The notes under the pieces: model-generated
The model's input: only the letters and a program-made list of their open reading frames with translations
Databases searched by the model: none
What the model was told of the DNA's origin: nothing
Position numbers and translations under genes: made by a program
Shown here: one piece after another, positions 22,270 to 32,838 of the stretch
How the letters are laid out: the number at the start of each line of letters is the position of its first letter
Numbering within the stretch: the first letter of the stretch is position 1
NCBI GenBank assembly: GCA_035236585.1
Contig: CP141135.1
Coordinates: 4,312,001-4,376,000, forward strand
Direction: 5' to 3'
From: Warburgia ugandensis
Lineage: Eukaryota > Streptophyta > Magnoliopsida > Canellales > Canellaceae
DNA: 64,000 nucleotides

Positions 22270-25059
22270 CAGTAGATTGAATACAACAGGAGAGAAAAGA
22301 GGAAAGAGGGATCAACAATAAAGCACGTACTATGATCTGGGGACCAAACATGTTTATTCCTTACTAGATGAAGAAATGTAGACCATCTGAAGAACACAAA
22401 GCAGAGAGGCATATTGCAGGACTTCCAACTAGGCAAATTTTCTCCTCAAAGCCTGACCACGTACCACACTGCCCCCCATTTTCTCACAGCAATGAATACT
22501 GCTCTCTCCCCTCTCCTTAACAACCCCATAGAGCTCCAAGCAGGCTTCACAAAGAGCCCTAGTACCTACCAAGAGCGTCCTCCCGGAATCTGATATCATC
22601 AGCCACCCCAAATCTAAACAGAATACACTCACTGAAGACATTCTTATCTCTAGAAATAGATTGCCAAACCCAGAAGTTCTGCTTATTTTACCCTCCCACC
22701 CACCCCACTCTTCCTCATACTTACCAACAATAATTGAACGCCACAAGGCATATCACACTTCCTCAAAACTCGACAACCATTTACCAAGAAGGGCCTCATT
22801 CTTGTAAGAATGTTACCATAAGCAAGAACACCCTCTGCTTTTGATAAGCAAGCTGTCTCACTCAAGAAGTTAATCTGAAAAACAGAGAGTAAGTTGGCAC
22901 ACTGGCAAAGCACCAACTTAATCAAAGTGTCCCCACACACAAGAGAGAGGTAACACTTCTTCAAATGGCTGAGATTCTGTTCAAAATCTTTCAAGAACTG
23001 GATTCAAAGGAGATGTCTTGGGATGTTACAACTGAGAGGATGCTCTAAGTAAGATTAAGCAAGCTATACTATGACACCGAATGATAGAGCCATGGTGCTT
23101 TAGCAAAAGAATAACTAGGCTCTATGACAAAAGATTAACCAGGTGCATCCAACATGCAGTTTAAGACACTTAAAGGGGATAAAGGCTTAAAATGTGACAG
23201 TTGCAAAAGCCAACCAAACTTGAGCATAGTCCTGCATGTTCCCTGAAAATGATAGATGGGACTTATCCCTAAGAGAAAAAAAGGGCAGCCCGGTGCATGA
23301 AGCTCCCACCTATGCAGGGTCTGGGATGGGGCCGACTACAAGGGTGAGGGTCTATAGTACGCAGTCTTACCTTCCATTTTTGCAAGAGGCTGTTTCCATG
23401 CCTTGAACTCGTGACCTCAAGATCACACTACAACAACTCTATATTGCACCAAGGCTCCCCCCTGTACTTCTAAGAAAGAAGAGTTCCATTTCTAAGTAGC
23501 ATGTTATCTGAAAATGACAGATGGGATTTCCCCCTCCTTCTAAAAAGATGGGTATGATCTCAATAGTATACGCAGAAATGCATGAGCTAGCCAGAACGGC
23601 CCAAATCTTGAGAAAAAATGAAGTTCTTGACGGAAGGAATCCCAAATGATTCACCTTCTAAATGCAAAATTCTTTTTCTTTTGTATATTCAATGTGTCAT
23701 AGAATGGACAGCATCACTCATCAACAACGAGAATGAATCAGATGCTACAAAAAGCAGATATATCACAGGTCAACACTTTGGTTATTGGATGCAGCATCCA
23801 ACCTGTGGTCAGAGGAACTACCAATTTACTCATTCTTCCAAAGTGACTTAGCCGATTCTTACTTGACACTACTACCACCCTCACTGATTCAAGCTCTAAG
23901 TATATGAAATTCATCCCATTTGTCCAGCTTTTATGAAGAGAAAATATACCTAAATTCATATTTCAATTGTGTGAAGATGACTTCCATCTCTCTCCGTGCA
24001 TTGTGACCATGTTAACACTTATAACAAGCCCTGAGAAAGAGGAAACTTCTCTAATGAAAAATACTAGGATGAGAAGATGCACTTGCACGTGTTGCATGAT
24101 CCTTCTCATACTCATACATATCTAGAATACGTCCCTTCAACTTTTCATTTACTGGGGAACTATACAAAACTCTATCAAATAGTTTCATGGTATCGTCCAT
24201 TGAATTCTATAAAGAAACGAGGGTGTGTCAAAGATTTTAATCTTCCCAACCAGAAATCAAACACAATAGAAGTAATGATATATTTTACAAAACATTCAAA
24301 ACTTAGCCACATTTGTGATAGAAAAGAAAAAGAACATGCCTTTCAAAGTGCAAGCAACTTTATGTTCTCATCAGAACAATGTTTAAAGGACATACCTTTG
24401 AGCCGAAAGCAGTTTCACCCTGCATCAAAAGAAAAGTGCAGATGAGATTAATCAAAATTCATCACAATTAAAGAAAAATCATGCATTTCAAAGTTATTGT
24501 GCCTATTAATAGTATTCACTGGAAGAGAAAATGCAATGCTAGAAACCCAAATCAAAAGAGTCTGGAAACCAAACAAAGAGGAACTAGAGAGAGACAGAGA
24601 GTGATAGAGAGAAGCAGAGACAGAAGAATCAGGATATATCTATTAGTAGTTCAGATGGTTTTGTTTAAATTCATAACATACCATGATACAATAAAATATA
24701 TAAAAGAACAAAAATCAAGGAAACTTGGAAGAGAAAATGCAATACTAAATACCCAATTTAGAGAAATAAGGAAACCAAACAGAGAGAGTATAGAGATAGA
24801 CAGACTGATACAGAGAAAAAGATGAAGACATAACATATTACTAAGAGAGAAAGCAATGCTAGAAACCCGAATCAGAGAAGTAAGAACCGACAAAGTAGAG
24901 AGGGAGAGAGATGAGGACATTAAAAAGGGAAGAACTTACAGAATACCAATGGGTTTTTCTTTTTCTCTCTGAAACATGGGTGGAATGGAAGAAGGCAGCT
25001 CTCAAGGAAATGGGGGCCGTGTGAGAGCAGTTGAAGGCGGTTTTCACTGCATTATTCAT
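15022..25059 (-). CDS. Small protein with C-terminal J-like (DnaJ) domain
   Basis: Seven coding exons on the minus strand: 25059-24940, 24419-24396, 19110-19018, 17638-17500, 16926-16632, 16480-16426 and 15096-15022. All introns have GT-AG ends and the joined frame is open for 801 nt (266 residues). The N-terminus (MNNAVKTAFNCSHTAPISLR) is basic and Ser/Ala-rich, suggesting a mitochondrial or plastid presequence. A basic block RVRRREARRTLLRNVGAYAE follows in exon 3, then a polar linker. Exon 5 has an aromatic and acidic region (GYQFCISDDEEVETIFQAAF) and LGLSASGPLKLQDVKSA. Exons 6-7 give YRACALKWHPDRHQG with the HPD motif at residues 233-235, then AEEKFKQCSAAYQTLCDRL. This is a J-domain signature, so an Hsp70 co-chaperone role is likely but the partner is unknown. 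The 24-nt second exon is the least certain part. The introns hold SINEs, an L1 remnant and a tandem array. Confidence 0.85.
19561..20150. repeat. Three-unit tandem array in intron 2 of the J-domain gene
   Basis: Landmarks recur in order in each unit: GGTGCTTACAA (at about 19591, 19784 and, as GCAGTGCTTACAAA, 19980), CAA(T/C)TTGGATCATC, TGTATTGGGTCCAAGT and GGTAACACTAATTGAA. The periods are about 193 and 196 bp. The units differ by point changes and small indels. Noncoding. Confidence 0.85.
20467..20677 (+). mobile_element. Au-type SINE, copy 5, with target-site duplication
   Basis: Near-consensus full-length copy (20483-20664): GGGGAGCCTTGGCACAATG start, box-B-like head, and TGCACCGGGGCTGCC end with a T-rich tail. 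It is flanked by the 13-bp repeat CTCTTGAGAGAAC at 20467-20479 and 20665-20677; the match extends a few bases further left with one mismatch. It lies in intron 2 of the J-domain gene, antisense to it. This is one of the youngest-looking copies. Confidence 0.95.
21270..21366 (-). mobile_element. 5'-truncated Au SINE, copy 6, with target-site duplication
   Basis: Only the 3' third of the SINE is present (about 21287-21349, minus strand: GGGCAGCCCCGGTGCACGAA to CAGACCACAAGG). It is flanked by the direct repeat AGGTTGGAAGACTACTT (21270-21286) and AGGTTAGAAGACTACTT (21350-21366). Truncation inside an intact duplication indicates an incomplete insertion rather than later loss. Confidence 0.9.
21500..23020 (-). 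mobile_element. L1-type LINE remnant (post-RT and RNase H-like region)
   Basis: Minus-strand translation in shifting frames resembles the region downstream of the reverse transcriptase in plant L1 elements. An ALLGKWL...ALWRSIIVGKYEEEWGGW stretch near 22700-22800 is followed by a block ending ...ALCEACLELYGVV near 22540. Much further on comes HKLRAANDVADSVAKRGA near 21540-21595, like the end of an RNase H domain. The frames are broken and a (CA)n run interrupts the region. It lies in the sense orientation within intron 2 of the J-domain gene. The ends are approximate. Confidence 0.65.
22236..22267. repeat. (GT)16 microsatellite
   Basis: An uninterrupted TG repeat of 32 bases lies within the L1 remnant in intron 2 of the J-domain gene. 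It is likely polymorphic. Confidence 0.98.
23234..23535. repeat. 37-bp direct repeats bracketing a SINE
   Basis: GCATGTT..CTGAAAATGA.AGATGGGA.TT...CCCT occurs at 23234-23270 and again at 23499-23535 with several mismatches. The SINE at 23279-23462 lies between them. The copies are not directly adjacent to the SINE, so they are not a simple target-site duplication. Confidence 0.65.
23279..23462 (-). mobile_element. Au-type SINE, copy 7
   Basis: Near full-length minus-strand copy from AAGGGCAGCCCGGTGCATG (3' end) to the head ending GGGGGAGCCTTGGTGC on the reverse strand. It has a small internal insertion (GGGTGAGGGTC). It lies in intron 2 of the J-domain gene. Confidence 0.9.
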
Positions 25060-28000
25060 CTCCGCAAATGAAGAAAAACGGATAGATAGAGAAAGAAAGC
25101 TCAGATTTTTCTATTTCTCTGCCGCTAGAAGGCCGTAATCAACAGTAGCGGAGAGGTTTTTATTGAAACCAGGGAGTCGACTCTGCAAAATCTGGTTTCA
25201 TTAATAGAGGAACAGGAACCCCTCCTCTTTGCCAGAGGATCAAGTCGCAGGAGAGAAATGGAGGTAAGCGAAACTTTCGGACCAAAACAACCTTTGTGTG
25301 GTGATTGCAAACCCCGTAGACTTCTGCCACATTAGTTGGGGTACTTTGGTCATTTCATTTCCACTCGTGTGGGCCACATACTAAAGGATGGAGAAAGGCC
25401 CAAATCCACATCCTGTGGAAATATGTCACAAATCTTAACCATTGATCAGCTGTTATATTGTGGATGTGTCATATTTTTGCTTGGAAAATCTTTCCAGGAA
25501 AATAAAAGAAGTTGGGTCCATCCGTTCAATAATCCTAACCATCTATTTACTAAAACAAGCTATGGATAAGCCAAGCACGCATCACTCTTTGAATCATCTC
25601 ATTATTGAGGCCTTTGATTCGTCGCTTCCAAACGGACTGTCCAAAGGGAAAAAACAGTGGCTACGCCCACTAAATGAATGGATTGGATCATTAAAATACC
25701 GTATAACAGCTGTATTAGTGGCTAGATTATAAATGGACGATTAGATGAGAGGATGGAATGCACATTTCTATAAAATAATATCACAAATTAGAGTTCTAAG
25801 ATGGCGCAAGATAAGATTTTATCTGATCCGTCCATGACAAGACTGTAAAGATGAATGGTTTGGATTATAACAATATACAAACGAGATGAATGACAAAGTT
25901 TGCTTCATGCATGAGACGCCTAATTGATCCAATTCAAGCAAGATTATACAAGTCAGTCCTCATTACTCTAGAATTAGCAAGTTTGTGAGCGTGAATCCAT
26001 AAGATCAACATCGTATGTTGTTTATTACGTAGCCCCTATTACACGAGTAAACAAGTTTGCACACCCTTGCTTGGTAATTTTTACCGGGAAAAAAAGGAAA
26101 AAAAAAAAAGCAACATCAGATGGTGATTGTTAAGTCTATGCCGTCGGATTTTGGCTCTCTCTGTGAGTATCCGGATCTAACCCTCTAAAATACTGTGCTT
26201 CTTAATTACGTTTCTAATTTTTACTATTTTCTTAGCGATAAGCTATATTTGTAGGTGTATTAATCGTTGGCTCTTGTCTGAACACTTTAGACCAAATTTT
26301 AGTTATCAATAGTCTCACAAAATGAGCCAAGTTGCAAAATCTGAATTCTTCTATATTTCTGAACACTTTAGACCAAATTTTACCTTCTTTCCAAGGAGAA
26401 GCTAGTGGGCGCCCATTAGTGGTGGTAGCAGAAGCTACAATGCATAAATAAATAGTATTCATTAGGAAGGTGCATATCATTATCATCGAGACCTTATCTC
26501 GATAAGGGATCGGCCGCATAAATCTTATTCTCCTATTCCTAGATATCATGTCTTCATTTAGTCTCAAAAATTTTTAATTCTTAAGAAGATGCATATAATT
26601 CGGCTTATTGAATCATGCCAGATTTAATACTGGGCATGGCAAGGCTTATATAATACAGTTTACTAGATTACTATGCATAATCTAGTTAACCTCTACCATA
26701 TAATCCCGGCTTATTGCTAGAGGGTTCCTTGTAAAGCTATATGGAATAATGATGTAATGGACTACGCCAGAGGTGTAAATTCATATGAAATAATCCGGCA
26801 TAATCCATTAAACTGGATTATATAATCTTTGTACTCAAAACATGAAAGCATTGTTTTATTATAGGAAAACAAAAGAGACATACCCATATGTTAATAAATA
26901 TTTTACTTGCTCACCACATATGCCCGTTATCAATCCCTACAGTCACAGTCACAGTCACAGTGACGATTCTTAGCGTCTTGCGGAATTCATTCACAGCAAT
27001 AATTGTCTAATCGCAACGAACCGTCCATCTACTGGCTCCATGGATGGCCCGCAACTAAGACCTCACAAATAGATGTTTATTCGCCAGCCACCAGTCGCGT
27101 ACGACCGACCCTTTCATGACTAGATGGGAAATTTCAGCTGACCCCACAGGCAACAAGAAATACGAACAAATCAAACAATCAACTTATTGAACAATCAAAT
27201 AAATAAGCTCACCACGTGGACGGTCAATTGTAAACATTTCAAAGAACGTTTCCACATCATAGATGATCAAACCATAGTACAAGGACGGGCAGAACCGTCA
27301 ATTTAGTGGGGATCAAGAGTGGAGGCCATCCCGACATGGGTAAAAAGTGCAAAAAGGTAAGGGATGAAATTGTCTGAAATATCAAATAATTAGAATTGGT
27401 TTGATGCCTTAAATAGATTATTGGCCTAACCCATCAAAAAGTAGGCTCGGGAAATGAATGGTTGGGACCAGACAAATAACTGGACCCGCATGTACACTTT
27501 CTTAGTGTCTAGGTCATATTTCCTTGTCAATTTTGGTTGCCGACTCGCTTATAGAAAACTAGTAAAGAACAGAAAGCCAAATTGCATGTGTAAAGAGAAA
27601 TAATCCTTAAAAATCAGAACATCAGAAATGGGGGGCTTATTAGTGCAGAGCCCACATGGGTTGTGGACATCAGGTGGGATCCACCAATGGGTAGTCTCCA
27701 TCTCTCATTTCCACAAAACAAATGCCTCTCTCTCCCTCTCATCATCCAGTTGGCAGCATCCTCTTTCCATTCAACAAACCCGCATAAATAAAGGTCTTAA
27801 CACAAGAATAAGAATGACTCTCTCTCTCTCATCCTTCTTAGAGGAAAAGATGTTTGTAGAGGAAGAGAATCAAATATTTACAGATTTACATTTAACCCTT
27901 ACGGAATTGCTGTGATTTCTGACAAAGAAGGAGCACTTTGGCTTTTCTTCCAGAAGAGGAATCCTCTTAGAAAAGGCACTTCTTCCATGCCAAGAAGAAA

Positions 28001-29160
28001 TTCCCTACCAAAGTTCACCATATATTTCTAGGAAGAAGACGAATCTTCCAAATGCAGTAATCCAGAATTGAAAGCCAGGGTTGACGGTATAGGTCGCCTA
28101 GCCCTTGTATTGGTCCTGTACAGTTTCCAAAGCCTACCCAAGAATTTGGGGATTTCTCACCATTCAATCCAGGAAGCTCTTCTCTGAACCGCTTGTACTG
28201 GTTTCAAGCATCCAAGCCCAACTGGATCTACATCAGATGACTCCCAAGTCCTGACACAGTACCTAAACTGCCTTCCAAAAGCTGGGAGAAATGCCCATCC
28301 GCTGCAGAAAATTAAAAAGATGCGTGCAGAATGCATTGATCAGATGTTTGAATTCAATGTAAGACCAATCCTACTTAAATAGCAGTAAACCGTTCCAACG
28401 GGACTCCTTAGCTTCCAACATCTGACAGTAGCCTCCCTGCAATGGTCGGAAAATCGGAGAAGACCGGCAGTCTGACTTTTCCGAGACTTGCAGATCTAGA
28501 AGGCACAAACCAGTCACACAATCTATCTTTAGCAATGCTTCATAATATACATGACAAAATCCAATGGCACTTGCAATCTACTTCAATCAAAACAAAAGCA
28601 AATAAGATTCAAAATCTTTCAGCCAACGCCAATCCAAATTCAAACAACGGAGAAACTTTATTCTATGAAAGTAAGACATGTGATCAATGGCTAATTTACC
28701 AGTACCACCAAGAATTATACACAACATTGAAGATCAAGTAAACATCAAGCCTATATGAAGTCCTATTTCGTCAGGAGGATGCATAATCACGTCCGAATTC
28801 AACATATGAAGCCAGAGAACAACTACCCATAATCAAGTACCAAGATCAGACGCTAACATACCAATCACAAGTATATTGAACATTAGATGGAACCATCAAT
28901 GTCAGACAAGATCCTGAAAGTTAAAACCCATATTACAGTCCTACAACCAAAGCTAATCAGAATCAGTTAAACAAAACTAAGTTGCTTCGTAGTTTTAGGT
29001 TTTGAGTTCAGGGCTTTAAACAACATAAACCAAAAGCAGAAGGATCTTCCACCTAAAACAACCTACAAACACCACTGTCCAACAAATTCAAACAACCAAC
29101 ATCAGTAGAAGATATATACAACAGAACAAGTCCTTACATCTCGAAGAAGAGCGAATTCGA
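25060..29160. other. Intergenic DNA between two minus-strand genes
   Basis: The left part should contain the promoter of the J-domain gene and the right part the 3' UTR of the gene ending at 29161. I see no coding exon with conserved motifs. There is a short (CAGTCA)n run near 26940-26960 and an ATAATCC-rich stretch at about 26590-26830 that may be a decayed MITE. The open frames here (for example 27628-27915 and 28442-28741, +) have no recognisable domains. Confidence 0.45.
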
Positions 29161-30135
29161 TCACTCCACACGAGATGGTGAACAATCCCCAACGCTCTTC
29201 TCCGAGCAAACATCCCCACATCCTTCATTCTCTGAACGCTCGTCCTTATTCTCATCTCTCCCGCGATTTTCGGTCTCCAAACACTGCAGTCTCCTCCTCA
29301 AATCCGCCATTTCCCTCTCCATCAAGAACAGCTTTTCCTTCAGTGTCAAATTCTCTTCCTCCAGCTGCGCAATATGCATATCCTGATCATCCGCTCGATT
29401 TTCCATTAAATTCGCATGTTCATCTGAAAAATTGGGGCAAACCATCTCAAATCTACTCAAATCATGATCCAATCTCCTCTCAACCTCCACATGTTCTTCA
29501 ACATCACTCTCGCTCGATTCATCTTCTTCCTCATCATCACGAATTTCGTGTCCCGGGGATAATTCACGCCCCGGAGATCGGAGTCGAATCAACCCCTTCA
29601 TTGTTCCATACCCATCAACACCCCATTCCTCTTTAGCCATATCAACTAAAAACTCCCTGGAAGGCGTAAAAGCTTTTGGCGTCGGCAGAATTGCCGGGGT
29701 TACAGGACACGGTGAAACTAGCTCAGCAATTCCGCCGGATTTCTTCGCACGGATAATGAAAGAAGTCGTGTTTCTTGGCGCGAACGGAGCAAAACGATTG
29801 AATTTCTTCTTTGGGTAGAACCTACGCGCTTTCATACGATTCTGCGACTGTAATTCATGAAGTGTAGGGGGTTTGTAGCCGGTATTCCCACCTCCGGGTG
29901 CTCCAATTTGCTTCTCCTTCCGCTGCCGGAGATCTTTTCGCTTATCGGCAGCCTTCTTTCCCTTCCAATTACCCCGACCGGGAGCAAAGGCCGGCCGATT
30001 TCCGAAATTCAGAGAATCTTCCGGCATCTTTCCGGCGAAACCCTGCCGAGGCAAATTCTGAAACTTCATAGCGTCTTCCGGTGCAAGCGGCCAGACGCCG
30101 TAGCTCCGATTCATCATCTGAGATTGGTCGTTCAT
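29161..30135 (-). CDS. Conserved-looking plant protein, basic N-terminus and C-terminal coiled coil, function unknown
   Basis: Single uninterrupted frame of 324 residues, start at 30135, stop TGA at 29161-29163. The N-terminus (NRSYGVWPLAPEDAMKFQ) is followed by a Gly/Lys/Arg-rich stretch (about 50-110: GRGNWKGKKAADKRKDLRQR, then RRFYPKKKFNRFAPFAPRN). A compact block follows at about 124-184 (SFIIRAKKSGGIAELVSPCP, then VDMAKEEWGVDGYG). Residues 195-225 are highly acidic (DDEEEDESSES). Residues about 253-292 form a heptad-like coiled coil (IAQLEEENLTLKEKLFLMER). The basic part could bind RNA or DNA and the charge pattern suggests a disordered nuclear protein, but that is inference. I have a weak memory of similar plant proteins named PRLI-interacting factor; I would not rely on it. 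A pyrimidine-rich 5' leader is likely at 30136-30480 (the plus strand there carries AAACCCTAGA motifs). Confidence 0.85.
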   Translation of the reverse strand: MNDQSQMMNRSYGVWPLAPEDAMKFQNLPRQGFAGKMPEDSLNFGNRPAFAPGRGNWKGKKAADKRKDLRQRKEKQIGAPGGGNTGYKPPTLHELQSQNRMKARRFYPKKKFNRFAPFAPRNTTSFIIRAKKSGGIAELVSPCPVTPAILPTPKAFTPSREFLVDMAKEEWGVDGYGTMKGLIRLRSPGRELSPGHEIRDDEEEDESSESDVEEHVEVERRLDHDLSRFEMVCPNFSDEHANLMENRADDQDMHIAQLEEENLTLKEKLFLMEREMADLRRRLQCLETENRGRDENKDERSENEGCGDVCSEKSVGDCSPSRVE

Positions 30136-30950
30136 CGGATCAACGGAAATCGAGCAAGAAAGTCGTCGAGAGAAAATCCTAGATGCACAGATTTCTAGTT
30201 AACGAAACCCTAGATCTTAAACAGACCCCTATAATCCCGATTTCTTCTGCTGCAAGATGAAGAAACTGCAATGCAAATGAAACTAGAAAACCCTAGATTA
30301 GTCCAAGAACCGATTTTGATCTACAACCCTAGAGACCTAGTTTTTGCTGATCAGATTTCAAGATGAAATTCAAATCCTATAGAAATTAGAGCCACTCGTG
30401 CACTCCTGTAAAAGAAACCTCTTTCTCTCCCCTCTTCATCTCCCCTCTTCCCTTCTTCTCTCTCACGAAATGCTTTTGGTAATAGAAAATGGGCTCGCCA
30501 AGACCCAAGAGGCCTTTTATAGGAAGCTGCAGAGAAATGGACGGTTGGATTTTCTTTACACGGTGGACAGATGGAAGCATCTTAGTGTTTCACGCTTTCT
30601 TTTCAGCTGTAATTCTGTTGGGAGAAGGATTTGAAGTACGCTTGTTGTTTCCTAATTTACGGTACAACCGCCTTAGCGTATTTACTCTTATACCATCTGT
30701 TTTCATTTGAATTCCCAAGTTTGCTTTGGTTCAAATTAAGTTTAAGATGACAAATTTTCCTTAAACCATAGTCCAATTTTTTCACTTAAGGAAAATATAT
30801 ATATTTAACGAGGTTGATATTGGCATTAGTTAATGGCCCCACTTGGTGGATCTGATTCGTCAAGGCGCTTAGCATCTATCATGTGTAGCGATGGTTGGCG
30901 TGATTAAGATTTACAAAGCTCGCACATATGTCGCATTTATAAAAAGGGCA
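30136..30950. promoter_or_regulatory. Probable 5' leader and promoter of the 29161-30135 gene
   Basis: Upstream of the start on the minus strand the DNA holds several AAACCCTAG motifs (telo-box-like, at about 30205, 30288 and 30328) and a long CT/GA-rich tract at 30419-30470. Both are common in leaders and core promoters of plant housekeeping genes. The transcription start is not determinable. No coding sequence was recognised. Confidence 0.45.
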
Positions 30951-31073
30951 AATTATAAGAGTCTATAGTACACAACCTTATATTACATTTTTAAAATAAA
31001 CTGTTTCTACTCTTTCAACCCATGATCTCAAGATCACACGATGACAATTTTACCATTACACCAATACTCCCTT
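30951..31073 (-). mobile_element. Au-type SINE, copy 8 (degenerate, internal deletion)
   Basis: Minus strand: tail AAAAAGGGCA joins directly to the ATAAGAGTCTATAGTAC body, so the 3' quarter is deleted. The head (TGATCTTGAGATCATGGGTT) is present but mutated. Confidence 0.75.
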
Positions 31074-31354
31074 TCAATGAGATTTATTTGATCAAGGTCC
31101 TAATTATTAGAAATTAGAAGTAGGCAACATGTGCGTTTAAAAAATAAAAGTGCATTTAAGCGAATAATGATGAAGCTTGTTAAGTGTGATTTTTCTTGCA
31201 TCTAGGCCTCTTTTAATTGTAAAATAAATAATATTTTATTCTTTTTTAAAAAATAAAAGAGTATTTTACAATCACAAGAGACCTAAAAATGAAGGCCACT
31301 CGCACGTACAAATACAAACTTCTTTCTCCCATACAACCCACTGGCACGGCTTTT

Positions 31355-31415
31355 GGGAAACTTAAACTGGAGGTAAAGTTGTTAAGAGGAGGAAACTTAA
31401 ATTGGAGTTAAAGTA
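31355..31415. repeat. Short imperfect direct repeat
   Basis: GGAAACTTAAACTGGAGGTA (from 31356) recurs as GGAAACTTAAATTGGAGTTA (from 31391) about 35 bp later, directly before a truncated SINE. Confidence 0.7.
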
Positions 31416-31420
31416 GGAAA

Positions 31421-31488
31421 AAAAAAGGGTAACCCCACTGCACTAAGCTCCTGCCGAGGAAGGGGCTGCCCACAAAGGTCTATAGTAA
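31421..31488 (-). mobile_element. Au-type SINE, copy 9 (3' fragment)
   Basis: Only the 3' part is present (minus strand): CACTGCACTAAGCTCCTGCC, GGAAGGGGCTGCCCACAAAG, TCTATAGTA. The head is missing. Confidence 0.75.
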
Positions 31489-31560
31489 AAAAAGCTCGTG
31501 GAGCTTATATTCTGAATCCGGTTCACAAGTCGGAACTTTATTTGTAATCTATGTCAAGGT

Positions 31561-31719
31561 ATTGGGTTGAGATGACTCCAAATTCATCTCAAGCACCACT
31601 AAAAGTGAGATGAGGAAATATCACTTTATGTTGTCTCATTTCATCTCAAGCATCAAAAATAGTGATATACCCAACTCATCTCATCTTAGGTCAGCTCGCT
31701 TCATCTCAAGCACCACTGC
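31561..31719. mobile_element. Second TGAGATGA-type MITE copy
   Basis: Contains the same CATCTCA/TGAGATG motifs as the element at 5695-5968. The right end CTTCATCTCAAGCACCACTG reverse-complements to a CAGTGGTGCTTGAGATGAAG terminus, and the left end is GGGTTGAGATGA. Shorter and less symmetrical than the first copy. Confidence 0.55.
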
Positions 31720-31894
31720 CACTCTAAAGCTATTTGTTCCATTTGATTCTCACTACTTTGTCAAATATATCTAGACCACAAGTATCCCTTCCCGCTGCCC
31801 ACACCTGTTTAACCCTAGCGAGGTAGGCCGGTTCACAGGTTGAGCATGTGAGTAGAATCAACTCGCTTTATATAATAATAAAATATATATATAT

Positions 31895-32838
31895 AGGTAT
31901 TTTGCAAAAATGGTGCAATGACATTTTTGCAAAAAAGGTCCAATGTTTTTTTTGAGTTTTGCAAATTTGCCATTAAATTTTTGTGAGCTTTGCAAAATTA
32001 TTATTCTGTTAGTTTTTCATCCTTCCTCTTAATTTTTGTGAAATTCTAATATTTACCCTTCTCTATTTCAAATTCTAATTTCTATACTTTAGAATAGTAA
32101 CCTGTGATTAAGTTCCTAACTTTGGCCACTGGTTCAACAACTTTTAAATAAAAAGTTTTAGCGAAGCTTGGTATGTAATGCAACCCAATAACAAGGAATC
32201 GAATGGTATGGTTAGATTTCAATAAAAAATCAACTAATGGTGAGATATTTAATCACAGACATACTATGTTCACTAACCTACACAACGGCACATGTTAAGC
32301 TTCTTCAATGAAATTCAACAATTTAAACTTCAATTTCTCATTAAAAACTGATACAAAACTCTTTCTAACACAAATTAGAATATAATCAATGCTTTGGATT
32401 AGCAAAAAAATACAAAAAATTAAAGAAAAAGTCAAGTTTAAAATATAGCAAAATATTATTGTTGTTGATGCAAACAATGATGAGCAATAGACTTTTAAGT
32501 TCTTCATTCGATGCATTTTTTAATGAAAATTGAAAATCTAAGACTTGGGTCTTAGTCTTTCAATGTGTTCTATCTAGCATGATTAATTTTAGTGACTTTC
32601 GTTAATTAACAAAGCAAAAAATTATGCGCAAAATCCTCTTGTTCACTGTCATTTGCCCAGAGAAAGGTAACATCAAAATTTTGAAATAACTAACAACGAA
32701 AGATGATGGAAAACTAACATAATGGCAATTGCAAAACTCATGAAAACTTAATGGCAAATTTCCAAAACTAAAAACATGTTGGACTTTTTTTGTCGTTGCA
32801 AAAATACTAAAATATAATGGCATTTTTACAAAATTCCT
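31895..32838. mobile_element. Nonautonomous DNA transposon with ~120-bp terminal inverted repeats (MULE-like)
   Basis: The left arm, about 31895-32012 (GGTATTTTGCAAAAATGGTG...TTATTCTGTTAG), matches the reverse complement of the right arm, about 32713-32838 (AGGAATTTTGTAAAAATGCC...CATTATGTTAG). Shared blocks are GAGTTTTGCAAATTTGCCAT-like and GTCCAACATG/GGTCCAATG. The roughly 700-bp interior is AT-rich with no transposase. The long inverted repeats suggest a Mutator-like element, but no clean 9-bp target-site duplication is visible, so the superfamily is uncertain. Confidence 0.75.

Noticed and set aside
22088..22436. ORFs with a His-Thr repeat
   Set aside because: The repeat is the translated (CA)n microsatellite inside the L1 remnant.
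26930..26962. CAGTCA repeats as a CRISPR-like or regulatory array
   Set aside because: Only a few 6-bp units without spacers; a short microsatellite in a plant genome.
29175..29636. 153-residue plus-strand ORF rich in His/Pro/Ser
   Set aside because: It is the exact antisense of the 324-residue gene and its composition reflects that gene's charged codons.
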